A stretch of 64,000 nt of DNA from an uncultured Chitinophaga sp. (GTDB taxonomy: Bacteria; Bacteroidota; Bacteroidia; Chitinophagales; Chitinophagaceae). Location of the stretch: assembly GCF_946479755.1 (NCBI RefSeq), contig NZ_CAMLHC010000019.1:92695-156694 (forward strand), written 5' to 3'. Both the position numbers and the translations under genes were made by a program. Under the pieces are notes generated by a model. The model saw nothing but the letters and a program-made list of their open reading frames with translations, did not search any database and was not told the DNA's origin. Shown in pieces: positions 26,528 through 35,667 of the stretch (its first letter is position 1; every line of letters begins with the position of its first letter).

Positions 26528-27604
26528 ATGAGAAAGGTATTATTTCCAATGCTCTTCCTGCTGGCTGTCCGCCCGGCTTCCGGCCAATCACCCAAGGCAG
26601 GCCTGTTTATCGATTCTTTTGTCATCAAAAACAATTTTAATGGCACCGTTCTTTTAGCCAAAAAGGATAAAGCCTGGTACCAGAAGAGCTTCGGGACAGC
26701 CAACTTCCGGCTGAATACGCCCAATACCGCCGACACCCGGTATAAAGTTGCTTCCATTACCAAAGCCTTTACGGCGGTGTTGATACTCCAGCTCTACGAG
26801 CAGGGGAAAATTGATTTAAACAAACCCATTAGCAGTTATTTGCCTGATTATAAAGGAGAAGGCGCCGATAAGGTAACGGTAACGCAGCTACTGAACATGA
26901 CATCGGGCATCCATAACATGGACGCTGGACTAACCCTTGAATCAGCATTAAAAAACGGGATGCCGCAGTACCAGGCGCCGCATACCAGCGATGAAATGCT
27001 GACGCTTTTCTGCAGCGGCAAACTGGTCAATGAACCCGGCAAAGTATGGGATTATAACAATGCCGATTATATTATCCTCGGAAAAATTATTGAACGTACT
27101 ACGGGAAAAACTTTCGAGCAAAATCTCCGCACCCGTATCCTGGAACCGCTGAAGATGACCAATACAGGCATCGCCTACCAGCAGGAGATTATTCCCCGCC
27201 TGGCCGATACTTATTTCTACCGTGATGACATCAAAGCGATGGTCAACGACCTCCCCGTGTACCCGGAGAATTGGTATGCCGCCGGCGCGATGTATTCCAC
27301 GGTGGATGATATCCTGAAATTCTCCAATGCGCTGTTTGGAAAAAAGCTGTTAAAGCAGGCAACACTCGATCAGATGTTCACCTCCGGAAAAGACGAATAT
27401 GGTTACGGTGTATGGGTGTACAAAGATTATGACATTCACGGCAAACACTATACGATCATCAAAAGGCCGGGTTCTATTATGGGCGCACAGGCCATGCTGT
27501 TCCATGTACTGGAGGAAGGGTCCACCATCATCATCCTGAGTAATACCGGCACGGCCAGCCTCGATGAATTTGCCGCCAAAATAGCCTCCCGTATTGTCAA
27601 ATAA
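26528..27604 (+). CDS. beta-lactamase family serine hydrolase (class C-like), exported
   Basis: 358 residues from the ATG at 26528, chosen because it begins a clean signal peptide (MRKVLFPMLFLLAVRPASGQ). Ser-x-x-Lys catalytic motif in SITKAFTAV (about residue 77), Tyr-x-Asn motif in YNNADYIILG (about 176), and a late RPGSIMGAQAM loop that takes the place of the KTG box. This is the penicillin-binding/esterase-type fold S12; members cleave D-amino peptides, esters or beta-lactams in the periplasm. Own promoter upstream; hairpin downstream. Confidence 0.9.
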   Translation: MRKVLFPMLFLLAVRPASGQSPKAGLFIDSFVIKNNFNGTVLLAKKDKAWYQKSFGTANFRLNTPNTADTRYKVASITKAFTAVLILQLYEQGKIDLNKPISSYLPDYKGEGADKVTVTQLLNMTSGIHNMDAGLTLESALKNGMPQYQAPHTSDEMLTLFCSGKLVNEPGKVWDYNNADYIILGKIIERTTGKTFEQNLRTRILEPLKMTNTGIAYQQEIIPRLADTYFYRDDIKAMVNDLPVYPENWYAAGAMYSTVDDILKFSNALFGKKLLKQATLDQMFTSGKDEYGYGVWVYKDYDIHGKHYTIIKRPGSIMGAQAMLFHVLEEGSTIIILSNTGTASLDEFAAKIASRIVK

Positions 27605-27609
27605 AGAAA

Positions 27610-27628
27610 CCCCGCGACCGGCGCGGGG
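27610..27628 (-). terminator. hairpin between serine hydrolase and the large T9SS gene
   Basis: Seven-bp GC stem CCCCGCG (27610-27616) / CGCGGGG (27622-27628) between convergent genes. On the minus strand it is followed by TTTCTTTAT, on the plus strand by CTTC, so it likely serves both, better on the minus strand. Confidence 0.55.
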
Positions 27629-27655
27629 CTTCAGTGATAAGGCGTGCAAATATTA

Positions 27656-30600
27656 TTAGTGAACGATGGTAATAAATCCTTTGAGCGTTGTTTCCCCCTG
27701 GTTGATCGTCAACACATAGTAGTAGGTACCCTCTGCCAGCGGCTGACCATTTACTTTTCCGTCCCAATCGTTGCTATAGTTCCAGCGGACATACACCATG
27801 CGCCCTGCGCGGTCAAATATCTTCAGTTCGTTGTCCGGGAAAAGGTGCAGGTCTTTCACCACCCACCTGTCGTTGAAGCCGTCGCCGTTAGGTGTCAGAA
27901 TATTATTGGCCGTAATGTTGATCATACCGGCTACCTTCAGCCCGAAGGTAGCGGTATTCGTACAGCCGTCGCTGTTGGTGACCGTGACCTTATAGGCTGC
28001 ATCCGCCACCGGCCTCACCTGTAATACCGGCGTAACGACGCCGCCGATCACTCCGGCTGTCTCATCCCACTTGAATGTATTGTTGCCGCCAGCTGCAGCT
28101 GTGAGCCGTACCAGCTCTCCTTTGGCGACAATAGCGCCTTTGTCGCTGCTGATGGTGATAACAGGCAGGCTGCTTACGTTGACCGTAAAGGTGCGCCGCA
28201 GCAGGTCGGCTCCTCCGTTGGCGGTACCGCCGTTATCCTGTATGGTAACGGTAACGGCAACACGCCCATCGCTAACGTCCGGCTTGAGTTTATAATGAAG
28301 TACGCCGGCGGCATCCACCGTCAGCAGGTCAAAGAAAGGCTGATCTGCTGCGGCGGTGATCGTGTAGGTCTGCCCCGCCTCTACGGCGGAAGCGCCTGTC
28401 AGTTGAACACGATGAGCCTCCACCGTGGCGCAGATGGTAGTATTGGCGACAGGGTCCAGCACAGGTGCTTTGTTGACCAGCAACACCGTGATGGTGACCG
28501 GTACCACACCGCTGGTATTCAATCCATCGCTGACGGTGATTCCCAGCGTGGTGGTATTGCCCGTCAGCCGGTTCAGCGCGGCGGTGTTCAGCACTTTCAC
28601 CACACCGGCGGCATCTATGGAAAAGGCGCCCGCGGCGCCATCGGCAGCGATGCTCCAGTTCAACAGCGGCGCAGGAGTTGCCTGTACAGTTCCCACCACA
28701 CTTCCAACGGCGCCGGTTTGCAGCACATTGAAATGCTGACCGGCGGCTATCTGCGGCGGTGTTTTATCATACGTCACCGTCAGCGTATTGGAAGCCGTAT
28801 TGCCGGTATTGGCGGGGTTGACGGCCATGCCGGCAGGCAGGGAAATGCTTACCGGTCCATCTCCCGCGGGCGTGACCAGCGCCGTATAAGTCACATTGTC
28901 TGTCGTTTGCAGGTTCGTAACCGTGGCATTGACGACATGCAGTTCTCCGGCTTCCAGGCCGGTGACCGGTTCTGTGAAAATCAGGCTGATGGTGAAGGGT
29001 GTATTGATCACGGCCGCAGCACTGGTGCTGAGCGTTACCCGGGGAACACCGGTATTGATGAATACCCCTCCGGTAGCCGCTACATTGTTTAACACTGGGG
29101 CAAGCGGATTCCTAAAGTAATCGATGAGCACATCCCCATTCAGCATCAATGCCGTACCCAGCCCAATCCCGTTCAGGTCCATCTCCCCATTCTTTACGAT
29201 ATACCGGAACGCCAGGGTGTCCGACTGGTCGCCACCCACATAGGCCGCTTCCACCTGGCTGCTACCGATCATGACCGGCAGTGTAACGTGGACGGGCGTA
29301 CGCAACAGCCGCACCCGTTCGCTGAGGCGCACCGTGAAGTCAAGCGCATCGCCGGTCTTATAGGTACCGTTGGGCGGTACTGTTACAGCGGTAACCACCG
29401 GAGGCGTGGCATCATACTGATAGCTAATACTCACCGGCGGATTACCATAACCTGCGCCGTTGAAGGCCACATTCCCAGGCACTTTTACCTGTACAGGGCC
29501 GTCGGCCGCCGGGGTGACCAGCACGCTGAATGTGCTGTCATTGACCGGCTGAAAGTTGCTGAAGGTAACGTTGGTGCCACCGATGTCGGTGACATCGAAA
29601 CCGGTGACAGGATCACTGAAGGTCAATATAGCTGTCCATGGCGAGTTTTGTGTTATAGCGCCCGTTATTTTCAGGGAGGGGGGTGTGGTTAATACATTCA
29701 CTGCACCGGTGTTCCCGATATTTTTCAGGCCGGGCACTGCATAGTTACCTGCCATATCCAGGATAGTCATTCCATTAGCCACGATAGCGCTACCCAGGTT
29801 GATGCCGTTCAGGCTCCTGTTTCCGTCTACCACCGTATACCGGAAAGTGACTGTGTTAGTGGTTTGCCGGAAGAAGGCAGCTTTCACCAGGTCAGATCCA
29901 ATGGTTACGTCTATGTAGGCCTGACCGCCAGCAGTATTCACAACGATATTTTCGTCAAACGTCACGGTAAAGTCCAGCACGTCGCCCGTTTTATAAAACC
30001 CCGGTGCGGGCACCCCGACAGCAGCCACTTGCGGCGCCGTTTTATCGTAGGTGAACGTCAGCGTATTGGAAGCGGTATTACCCGTATTGGCGGGGTTGAC
30101 AGCCATGCCGGCAGGCAGGGATATGTTTACCGGTCCGTCCATGGCAGGCGTCACCAACGCTGTATAAGTAACGTTGTCGGCTGTTTGCAGGTTAGTGACC
30201 GCAGCGTTGACGGCGCTGATCTCAGTCACATCCAGGCCTGTCACCGGCTCCGTGAATGTTAGCCTGATTGTAAACGGCGCGTTGACGAGGGCCGGAGCGC
30301 TGGCACTGAGCGTCACTGCCGGGGTGCCGGTATTGACGAATACGCTGCTGGTAGGCGCTATATTATGAAGGTCCGCAATGATGGTGTTGCCCGCAGGATC
30401 GGCAAGGATGTCTCCGTTCAGCTGCAGCGGCGCGCCTATGTAGATGCCGTCTGTATCCATTTGCCCGCTTCGCACGACGTAGCGGAACACCAGGGCGTCA
30501 GACCCGTCGCCGCTAACGTAGGCTGCCTGCACCGGCGTACTGCCAATCATCACAGGCAGCGTTACCCGGGCAGGGCTGCGCGTCAGCCGTACCGCTTCGC

Positions 30601-31477
30601 TCAGGTGGACAGTAAACACCAGTGGTTCGCCGGTTTTGTAAGTGCCGTTGAGCGGTACCGTCACGTGGGTCACTACCGGGCGTGTGGACAAAACATTGAT
30701 ACCGCTGGTATTGCCCACATTACGCAGGTCTGTCGTAGCGGGGTTGCCAGCGACATCCCTGATGTCGGTACCATTGAGTACAATGGCGTTGCCGATACTA
30801 ATGCCGGTAAGCGTCCTGTCGCCGCTGACAATCCGATACAGGAAGGTGAGGGATCTAGCCGTTTGCCTGTTTAGGTTAGCCTTCACGGTGGTGGTCCCAA
30901 TGTTCACAGGTATATAGGCCCTTCCGGTAACAACGCTGGATATCACGTTTTCATCAAAGTTCACGGTAAACTCCAGTGCATCGCCCGTTTTATAATACCC
31001 TGGTGCGGGAACAGCAACAGCGGTCACCTTTGGCAGAACAGCATCTACATAGGGTATCTGGGAATTCAGGTTTACCAGCACCACATCTGCATTGTTTCCG
31101 TCCACATCCTGTATGGTACCTCCATTCCGTTCCAATAAAGCGCCCAGTGTAACCCCGTCGGCATCGACATCACCCGCGACTATCCTATAAGAGAAAGACA
31201 ACGCCCTGGTCCCGCTGCCACCGGAATAAACAGCCCGGCGGGTTTGTGAGCCCACCAGGAGCTCAAGGTAGGGAACACCTCCGGCGGTATTCACCGTAAC
31301 AGGTTCACTGAAATATACGGTAAAGGCAAGTCCGTCACCTGCCTTGTAAAGGCCGGTCACAGGCTTCTCGACGGAAGTAACGGAGGGTGACTGCGCCCTT
31401 GCGGTTGCTGCACAGACCATACAGGTCAGCAATAGCATTGCCCTCAATGCGCATGCAAACGTAGAAAGTAGCTTCAT
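27656..31477 (-). CDS. giant Ig-like-repeat protein with T9SS type B C-terminal domain
   Basis: 1273 residues, signal peptide at the N terminus (about 1-28, ending ATARAQ). It is built from two alternating beta-sandwich units: one of ~115 residues that opens V-P-x-x-G-x-Y-K-T-G (five copies, near 35, 150, 270, 490, 700) and one of ~95 residues with FTEPVTG or FSDPVTG (three copies). A cadherin-like stretch (about 905-1005), two more Ig-like units and a type IX secretion type B domain (ILTPNGDGFNDRW near 1200, ending KGFITIV) complete it. It should be secreted and surface-bound or released, possibly as an adhesin; the target is unknown. Confidence 0.88.
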   Translation of the reverse strand: MKLLSTFACALRAMLLLTCMVCAATARAQSPSVTSVEKPVTGLYKAGDGLAFTVYFSEPVTVNTAGGVPYLELLVGSQTRRAVYSGGSGTRALSFSYRIVAGDVDADGVTLGALLERNGGTIQDVDGNNADVVLVNLNSQIPYVDAVLPKVTAVAVPAPGYYKTGDALEFTVNFDENVISSVVTGRAYIPVNIGTTTVKANLNRQTARSLTFLYRIVSGDRTLTGISIGNAIVLNGTDIRDVAGNPATTDLRNVGNTSGINVLSTRPVVTHVTVPLNGTYKTGEPLVFTVHLSEAVRLTRSPARVTLPVMIGSTPVQAAYVSGDGSDALVFRYVVRSGQMDTDGIYIGAPLQLNGDILADPAGNTIIADLHNIAPTSSVFVNTGTPAVTLSASAPALVNAPFTIRLTFTEPVTGLDVTEISAVNAAVTNLQTADNVTYTALVTPAMDGPVNISLPAGMAVNPANTGNTASNTLTFTYDKTAPQVAAVGVPAPGFYKTGDVLDFTVTFDENIVVNTAGGQAYIDVTIGSDLVKAAFFRQTTNTVTFRYTVVDGNRSLNGINLGSAIVANGMTILDMAGNYAVPGLKNIGNTGAVNVLTTPPSLKITGAITQNSPWTAILTFSDPVTGFDVTDIGGTNVTFSNFQPVNDSTFSVLVTPAADGPVQVKVPGNVAFNGAGYGNPPVSISYQYDATPPVVTAVTVPPNGTYKTGDALDFTVRLSERVRLLRTPVHVTLPVMIGSSQVEAAYVGGDQSDTLAFRYIVKNGEMDLNGIGLGTALMLNGDVLIDYFRNPLAPVLNNVAATGGVFINTGVPRVTLSTSAAAVINTPFTISLIFTEPVTGLEAGELHVVNATVTNLQTTDNVTYTALVTPAGDGPVSISLPAGMAVNPANTGNTASNTLTVTYDKTPPQIAAGQHFNVLQTGAVGSVVGTVQATPAPLLNWSIAADGAAGAFSIDAAGVVKVLNTAALNRLTGNTTTLGITVSDGLNTSGVVPVTITVLLVNKAPVLDPVANTTICATVEAHRVQLTGASAVEAGQTYTITAAADQPFFDLLTVDAAGVLHYKLKPDVSDGRVAVTVTIQDNGGTANGGADLLRRTFTVNVSSLPVITISSDKGAIVAKGELVRLTAAAGGNNTFKWDETAGVIGGVVTPVLQVRPVADAAYKVTVTNSDGCTNTATFGLKVAGMINITANNILTPNGDGFNDRWVVKDLHLFPDNELKIFDRAGRMVYVRWNYSNDWDGKVNGQPLAEGTYYYVLTINQGETTLKGFITIVH
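28755..30293 (-). repeat. two near-identical internal copies of an Ig-like module
   Basis: Within the giant gene the stretches at about 28755-29014 and 30033-30293 are clearly alike at nucleotide level (for example GTATTGGAAGC and ATGCCGGCAGGCAGGGA in both) and code for nearly the same Ig-like unit ending in NPANTGNTASNTLT. They lie ~1280 nt apart, so about 426 residues separate the copies. A recent duplication or gene conversion inside the gene explains this. Confidence 0.75.
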
Positions 31478-31663
31478 TTGGTGAAGAGATTATAAAGGCA
31501 TAGCGGTTGATGTCTATGCATAGGTAAATTGGTTTGGTACAGGTCAGGGTCTTCAGAAAAATGGTTAAAATCATTCTGCCGGGGGCGAAAATATAATATA
31601 TATACGAAATATTTTATGATAATTTCAGAAAGCCCTGACGCCCTGTTCTGCCGGAGGAGCGCT

Positions 31664-31693
31664 AAAAAACAAACCCCACGCTCAGCGTGAGGT
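31664..31693 (-). terminator. terminator after the lipoprotein gene
   Basis: Stem ACCCCACGCT (31673-31682) / AGCGTGAGGT (31684-31693), one mismatch; on the minus strand it is followed by TTGTTTTTT. It closes the two-gene unit of the 716-residue protein and the lipoprotein. Confidence 0.75.
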
Positions 31694-31736
31694 CTGTTAG
31701 TCTTCCAATTATCCTGATATAAAAAACAACCAATGT

Positions 31737-32321
31737 TTATTCCCCTCCGGCCAACAATCTGCCGGCAGCGTTGTACACCATTTTTTGCAGGGTTAGTTTG
31801 TCCGCGGTGACCGTACATTCCAAATAAGCGTAGATGGGCACTTCCTTGTTATTAGCCGGCTTCACCCTGAATGGCAAATAGTAACTGTTGCCAAAACGTA
31901 TTCCATTTGAATTGACATAGTTATAACTATTACCATTGACAGGCCGGGTAGTAAAATACAAGGAGCCGCCGGATGAGGGATTACTGAAGGCTGCCGCCGT
32001 AATTTCAACACCTGCTTCCGCGATCTGGATATTGGCCGTATTGGGGTTGAGATTGAACACCGCCTCACCATTTATCATGGCCACGGTGCAATGCTTAGTT
32101 TCAAACCCGTTACCGGTAACGCTGGAGTTATTAATTTCCAGGGTCAGGGTCCGCTTGTTGACCGTTAGGGTGATCGTTTTGCTGCCGCCCGCCGCTATTT
32201 CTGCATTGATGGGGACTACGGAAGACGCAGTGGATGAAAGGCCTTCTACAGGCGATTCTTTTGAGCAGGACGTGATCATCATCCCCGGTAAGGCGGCGAA
32301 AATATAAAGTAGCTTTTTCAT
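31737..32321 (-). CDS. lipoprotein of unknown function
   Basis: 194 residues with a lipobox (MMITSCSKE, lipid-bound Cys near residue 19). The mature part is a single beta-rich domain with an ITLTVNKRTLTLEINNSSVTG strand pattern. No family is recognised. It starts 23 nt after the 716-residue envelope protein, so both are made together and may interact at the outer membrane. A terminator follows. Confidence 0.8.
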   Translation of the reverse strand: MKKLLYIFAALPGMMITSCSKESPVEGLSSTASSVVPINAEIAAGGSKTITLTVNKRTLTLEINNSSVTGNGFETKHCTVAMINGEAVFNLNPNTANIQIAEAGVEITAAAFSNPSSGGSLYFTTRPVNGNSYNYVNSNGIRFGNSYYLPFRVKPANNKEVPIYAYLECTVTADKLTLQKMVYNAAGRLLAGGE

Positions 32322-32344
32322 TTTTTATGTTTTATGGGATGTGA

Positions 32345-34495
32345 TTAATTCAACCTGCCCTGCCTGATGATTTTAAAGCTATAGGCATTCACGTTTTTTC
32401 GTTCCAGCGTTACCGGGTGATGCAACTCACCGGCGACATACGTATTGGGAGTATAAGTGAAATCCAGCAGGATGGCGCTGTATATATACACCTGGAAGTT
32501 CATGCTCAGCACCGGTTTGGTAGCATCTGTGAAAAAGGACGGTTTTTCATAATAAACAGCCGGGCGCAGATAAGTTTCTTTGCCGTTCGATTTATCGATC
32601 CACCTCAGCATCATGCCGCCGCCATACAACAACCTGGAAAAACTCATATTGCCTTCTCTTACGTCATCGGTAGCGGTATTGTTACGGGCATCGGCATCGT
32701 ATTTAAAGGTCCCGCTGTGTTTAAACCAGCCGCCTTCTGCAAACACATTGAATTTGGAATGTTTCCTGGCAGCCAGTTGCAGTACGGCGGTGGCGCCGTA
32801 ACTGGCATAGCCGCCGCTGATACCGGCAGAGAAGGCGCTCATCCCTATATTGACCTGTGGTTTTATATAAAATGATACCGGCCGGTTGTTGAAAAAGCCA
32901 AGATTAAAACCTGTATGCAGCGTGAAGAGGTTCCGCTCTTCGATGTAAGACTTGTCTGTTCCGTTGCTCAGTATGGGCGAATGTTCGTATCCCAATCCCA
33001 GCAGGAACTTGGCTGCAAACGGCCGGCTACTGTACCCGTCTTTTAACAACGCCATGAAACCGGCAGCAGATGCGGCTGCTGTAGTGTAGAGCGCATTTTC
33101 CTCATTGTCTGTTTTGTGAAACTCCTCCACCCTCACCGCCCGGTCCGCAGTCTTCTTCGCCTCCAGGGCCGCGTTGTATCTTTCCCGTGCGGCATTCTGG
33201 TCGTTAATGTCGGTGGTGCTGCTCTCAGCCGCCTGATAGTTGCTCATGGCACGGGCATAATCCTTAGTGCTCATGGCCTCATTGCCTTTTTGCATCAAGC
33301 TGTTAAAAGCCGTCTTTTGTTTTTCTTTTACCGCCTTTTCCTGCGCTGCTTTTGTTTCCAGTTTACCAAGATAGTTCTCCAGGTAAGCCACGTTTTCCTT
33401 TTTCTTTTGCAGCATGAATTCGGCGTTGTCATTTCCGGTACTTTCCCATGCACGCACACTGGCATTGGGTTCTATCGTGCGGATATCGTTAATCAAATTG
33501 ACTTCTTTCTGCGACAGGTCGTTGATATCCGCTGACAGGTCAGGTTTATTGACTGCCTGGCTGCCTTGTTGGCGGGGCAGGTTTTTTAACCGGTTGATGG
33601 CGTCTTTCAGCACATTGATCTTATAATTGTCATCTTCTTTTCCCATCAGTACCGTGGCCGTATTGTTGAAGATGGTTGTTTTAGCCGGACTGTTCGGGGT
33701 CTGGGCGTTCAGGTTATCAAATTCAGCGATCAGTTGCTGCAGGGTTTCCTTGTTGTTATTATTGCCGGCAGTTTTGCCGCCGTCGGCATCATCACAGTTG
33801 ATGGCTTTATTATTTTTGGCGTTCTTCAGCTCTGTTATCCTTATACTTTTGATGATCTTTCCCTGCATTTTATGAACGAAATCTATTGTCTCCCCTGGCT
33901 GTACCTGGTGCAGATCGCCAAAATGCACCTTCCCGTTTTTATCCAGCAGCTGAAAAACAAAAGAGACAGGCATTTTGAACTTTGAGCGTACCTGGAAATA
34001 CGAGTGTACCTGGTAATTCCAATCGTACCCCTCCAGGGTCTTGATCCTGTATTCCAGGTAGGAACAGGCTTCCGAATGCCACGCTCCCCATTGAGGTTCT
34101 ATTTTAGGCGGCGGCTGAATACATCCGACAGCCAGCACAGTGAAGGAGTTCTCCACGGCCGCTCTGCTTCTGGCAGCGTTCTTCGCCCCGTTGATCGCTT
34201 CTGCTTCGCTGGCTGCTCCGGAAGCCCAGCCCCCTGTTCTGTGACCGCCGGTGTCTATTGCCGACACTACTGCATAACAGCCATAAACGCTCCTGCTATA
34301 CTCCAGCCGCGGATACTTACCTCCCCGTTGCAGGCAGTGCTGATAGGCCTCATTGTCCCTTACATTGCCATAGTTGTCATATCCGGCCGACCAGCCGACC
34401 TGCCGCGTTTCATAGCAAAAATATATGCTCAGCTGACCATGGCACACGGAGGTATTGATTGCAAGCAGTGCTGCAATGAGTAGAAATCTTATCAT
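32345..34495 (-). CDS. 716-residue envelope protein: DUF4189-like, coiled coil, beta-barrel-like C terminus
   Basis: Signal peptide (MIRFLLIAALLAINTSVCHG). Residues about 50-115 (YGCYAVVSAIDTGGHRTGGWASG... AAVENSFTVLAVGC) look like a DUF4189 fold with paired cysteines. A charged region rich in Lys/Glu/Asn (about 320-465) is likely coiled coil. The last ~230 residues alternate hydrophobic and polar residues, with aromatic girdles (GFFNNRPVSFYIKPQVNIGMSAF, YLRPAVYYEKP), as in an outer-membrane beta-barrel. A role as an envelope anchor or transport protein is inferred only. First gene of an operon with a lipoprotein. Confidence 0.72.
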   Translation of the reverse strand: MIRFLLIAALLAINTSVCHGQLSIYFCYETRQVGWSAGYDNYGNVRDNEAYQHCLQRGGKYPRLEYSRSVYGCYAVVSAIDTGGHRTGGWASGAASEAEAINGAKNAARSRAAVENSFTVLAVGCIQPPPKIEPQWGAWHSEACSYLEYRIKTLEGYDWNYQVHSYFQVRSKFKMPVSFVFQLLDKNGKVHFGDLHQVQPGETIDFVHKMQGKIIKSIRITELKNAKNNKAINCDDADGGKTAGNNNNKETLQQLIAEFDNLNAQTPNSPAKTTIFNNTATVLMGKEDDNYKINVLKDAINRLKNLPRQQGSQAVNKPDLSADINDLSQKEVNLINDIRTIEPNASVRAWESTGNDNAEFMLQKKKENVAYLENYLGKLETKAAQEKAVKEKQKTAFNSLMQKGNEAMSTKDYARAMSNYQAAESSTTDINDQNAARERYNAALEAKKTADRAVRVEEFHKTDNEENALYTTAAASAAGFMALLKDGYSSRPFAAKFLLGLGYEHSPILSNGTDKSYIEERNLFTLHTGFNLGFFNNRPVSFYIKPQVNIGMSAFSAGISGGYASYGATAVLQLAARKHSKFNVFAEGGWFKHSGTFKYDADARNNTATDDVREGNMSFSRLLYGGGMMLRWIDKSNGKETYLRPAVYYEKPSFFTDATKPVLSMNFQVYIYSAILLDFTYTPNTYVAGELHHPVTLERKNVNAYSFKIIRQGRLN

Positions 34496-34621
34496 TTTTG
34501 GAAATTTTGTCGTTAGTCGCTACAGGAAAGCTCCTGCCCATTGGGGCCTGAAAATGGTCTGTCCATAAGTATATGATCGTGGTTGATACATTCCCGAACT
34601 GTAGGTTGATTCGCTTCGGTA

Positions 34622-34629
34622 CAAAGTTA
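34622..34629 (-). promoter_or_regulatory. possible -7 box (TAACTTTG) of the envelope-protein operon
   Basis: On the minus strand TAACTTTG fits TAnnTTTG, about 125 nt upstream of the ATG at 34495. A TTTC lies at the -33 position, one base off TTTG. No other candidate is seen in the gap. Confidence 0.35.
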
Positions 34630-34648
34630 TCACGTAACGATATGCCGG

Positions 34649-34676
34649 AAAATAGCCAGGACTAGCTATTTTTTTT
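34649..34676 (-). terminator. bidirectional terminator after the PAS-LuxR gene
   Basis: Stem AAAATAGC (34649-34656) / GCTATTTT (34665-34672) with T to 34676 on the plus strand and TTTT followed by CC on the minus strand. It follows the stop of the LuxR-type gene on the minus strand. Confidence 0.6.
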
Positions 34677-34695
34677 ACAGCAAATAACGCCCCCG

Positions 34696-35469
34696 CTACA
34701 CCCAGCCTTCCCTTAAGGCCATTCTGACCAGTTCAACGGGTGTTTTGACAGCGGCTTTTGAAAGAAGGTTCTTCCGGTGCGCATTCACGGTATGCAGACT
34801 GATATATAGCTGGTCGGCAATTTCCTTGCTGCTTTTACCTTCAACAATGCACTTCAGGATCTCCCGTTCTCTTTTGGTAAAAAGGTCGAACGACTGGTGG
34901 ATGATATTGGCATCCTGGATATTGTAGTAAGACGGCTCATCGTCCAGTCCGATGAGTGAAAAGCTGGGAGTGCCTTCCGGCTTGATATGTGTGATGTCTG
35001 TGTGCAGGCTTAGCGTGCGGTAATAATTTTTTTCATCGTAGTCAAGTTGCACCGCCTGATGCAGCAGCCTTTGGTATTTATTGGATTTATTCCTGATGCG
35101 GATATCGTACTGGACTTTATACTTTATTACTTTTTCAAAGGGCAACGCTTTGAAAAATTCTACCACCCGGTATTCAAAGTTCAGGAAGTACGGTTTGTCT
35201 TCCGGGTGGATATTCTCCATAAGAAAAGCGATGTTAAATTCCTCCGGAGAATAGCCGAGCACACGGGTGATATTACTGTCAACAAAATCCAGCTCGCTTT
35301 TATACATGTTGAATATGATGTAATAAAAATTGCCGGCCTGGAAGATGTTAAACAAGCGTTTTTGTGCTTCCAGTTGAAGTTGCAGCTGCGATTCGGAAAC
35401 ATGTACATCTCTGTCAGTAACTGTTTGCCAGAATTTTCTGGCGGTAAGGTAATAGTCTGATTGCGCCAT
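34696..35469 (-). CDS. PAS domain LuxR-type transcriptional regulator
   Basis: 257 residues. A PAS-like domain at about 35-150 (YYIIFNMYKSELDFVDSNITRVLGYSPEEF, with MENIHPEDKPYF) precedes a LuxR helix-turn-helix at about 190-250 (FTKREREILKCIVEGKSSKEIADQLYISLHTVNAHRKNL). Bacteroidota use such PAS-LuxR proteins as cytosolic responders to small ligands or redox state. It lies between the envelope-protein operon and the chitinase gene, and could control either; no operator was identified. Confidence 0.92.
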   Translation of the reverse strand: MAQSDYYLTARKFWQTVTDRDVHVSESQLQLQLEAQKRLFNIFQAGNFYYIIFNMYKSELDFVDSNITRVLGYSPEEFNIAFLMENIHPEDKPYFLNFEYRVVEFFKALPFEKVIKYKVQYDIRIRNKSNKYQRLLHQAVQLDYDEKNYYRTLSLHTDITHIKPEGTPSFSLIGLDDEPSYYNIQDANIIHQSFDLFTKREREILKCIVEGKSSKEIADQLYISLHTVNAHRKNLLSKAAVKTPVELVRMALREGWV

Positions 35470-35600
35470 AGATATATGGTTGGTTTTCGGGGTATTTGTT
35501 GTAGGTATATGATACTACTGCAATAATACGGCATTCAGAGGAGTTAACGGGCAACAACGCATGTATTTTTTTTCACAGGCGGGCAATACGTAAAAGCGGG

Positions 35601-35650
35601 CAGCCCTGCATGTCCGCCGTACCGGAAGGTACTGGCGGAATGCAGGGCTG
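35601..35650 (-). terminator. long hairpin after the chitinase gene
   Basis: Outer stem CAGCCCTGCAT (35601-35611) / ATGCAGGGCTG (35640-35650), perfect 11 bp, with an inner TCCGCC-GTACC / GGTAC-GGCGGA stem and a GGAA loop. It begins 18 nt after the chitinase stop on the minus strand. The T-run is poor (CCCGCTTTTA), so it may be an mRNA 3'-end stabiliser as well as a terminator. Confidence 0.6.
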
Positions 35651-35667
35651 TCAGGGCTTCGCAGGAT

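Noticed and set aside
28295..29092. 265-codon plus-strand frame opposite the giant T9SS gene
   Set aside because: Antisense shadow of a repetitive coding sequence; composition odd (His/Arg-rich) with no domain.
27656..31477. CRISPR-like or tandem DNA repeats
   Set aside because: Repeats are long, diverged and in frame; they code for Ig-like modules and have no short uniform repeat-spacer pattern.
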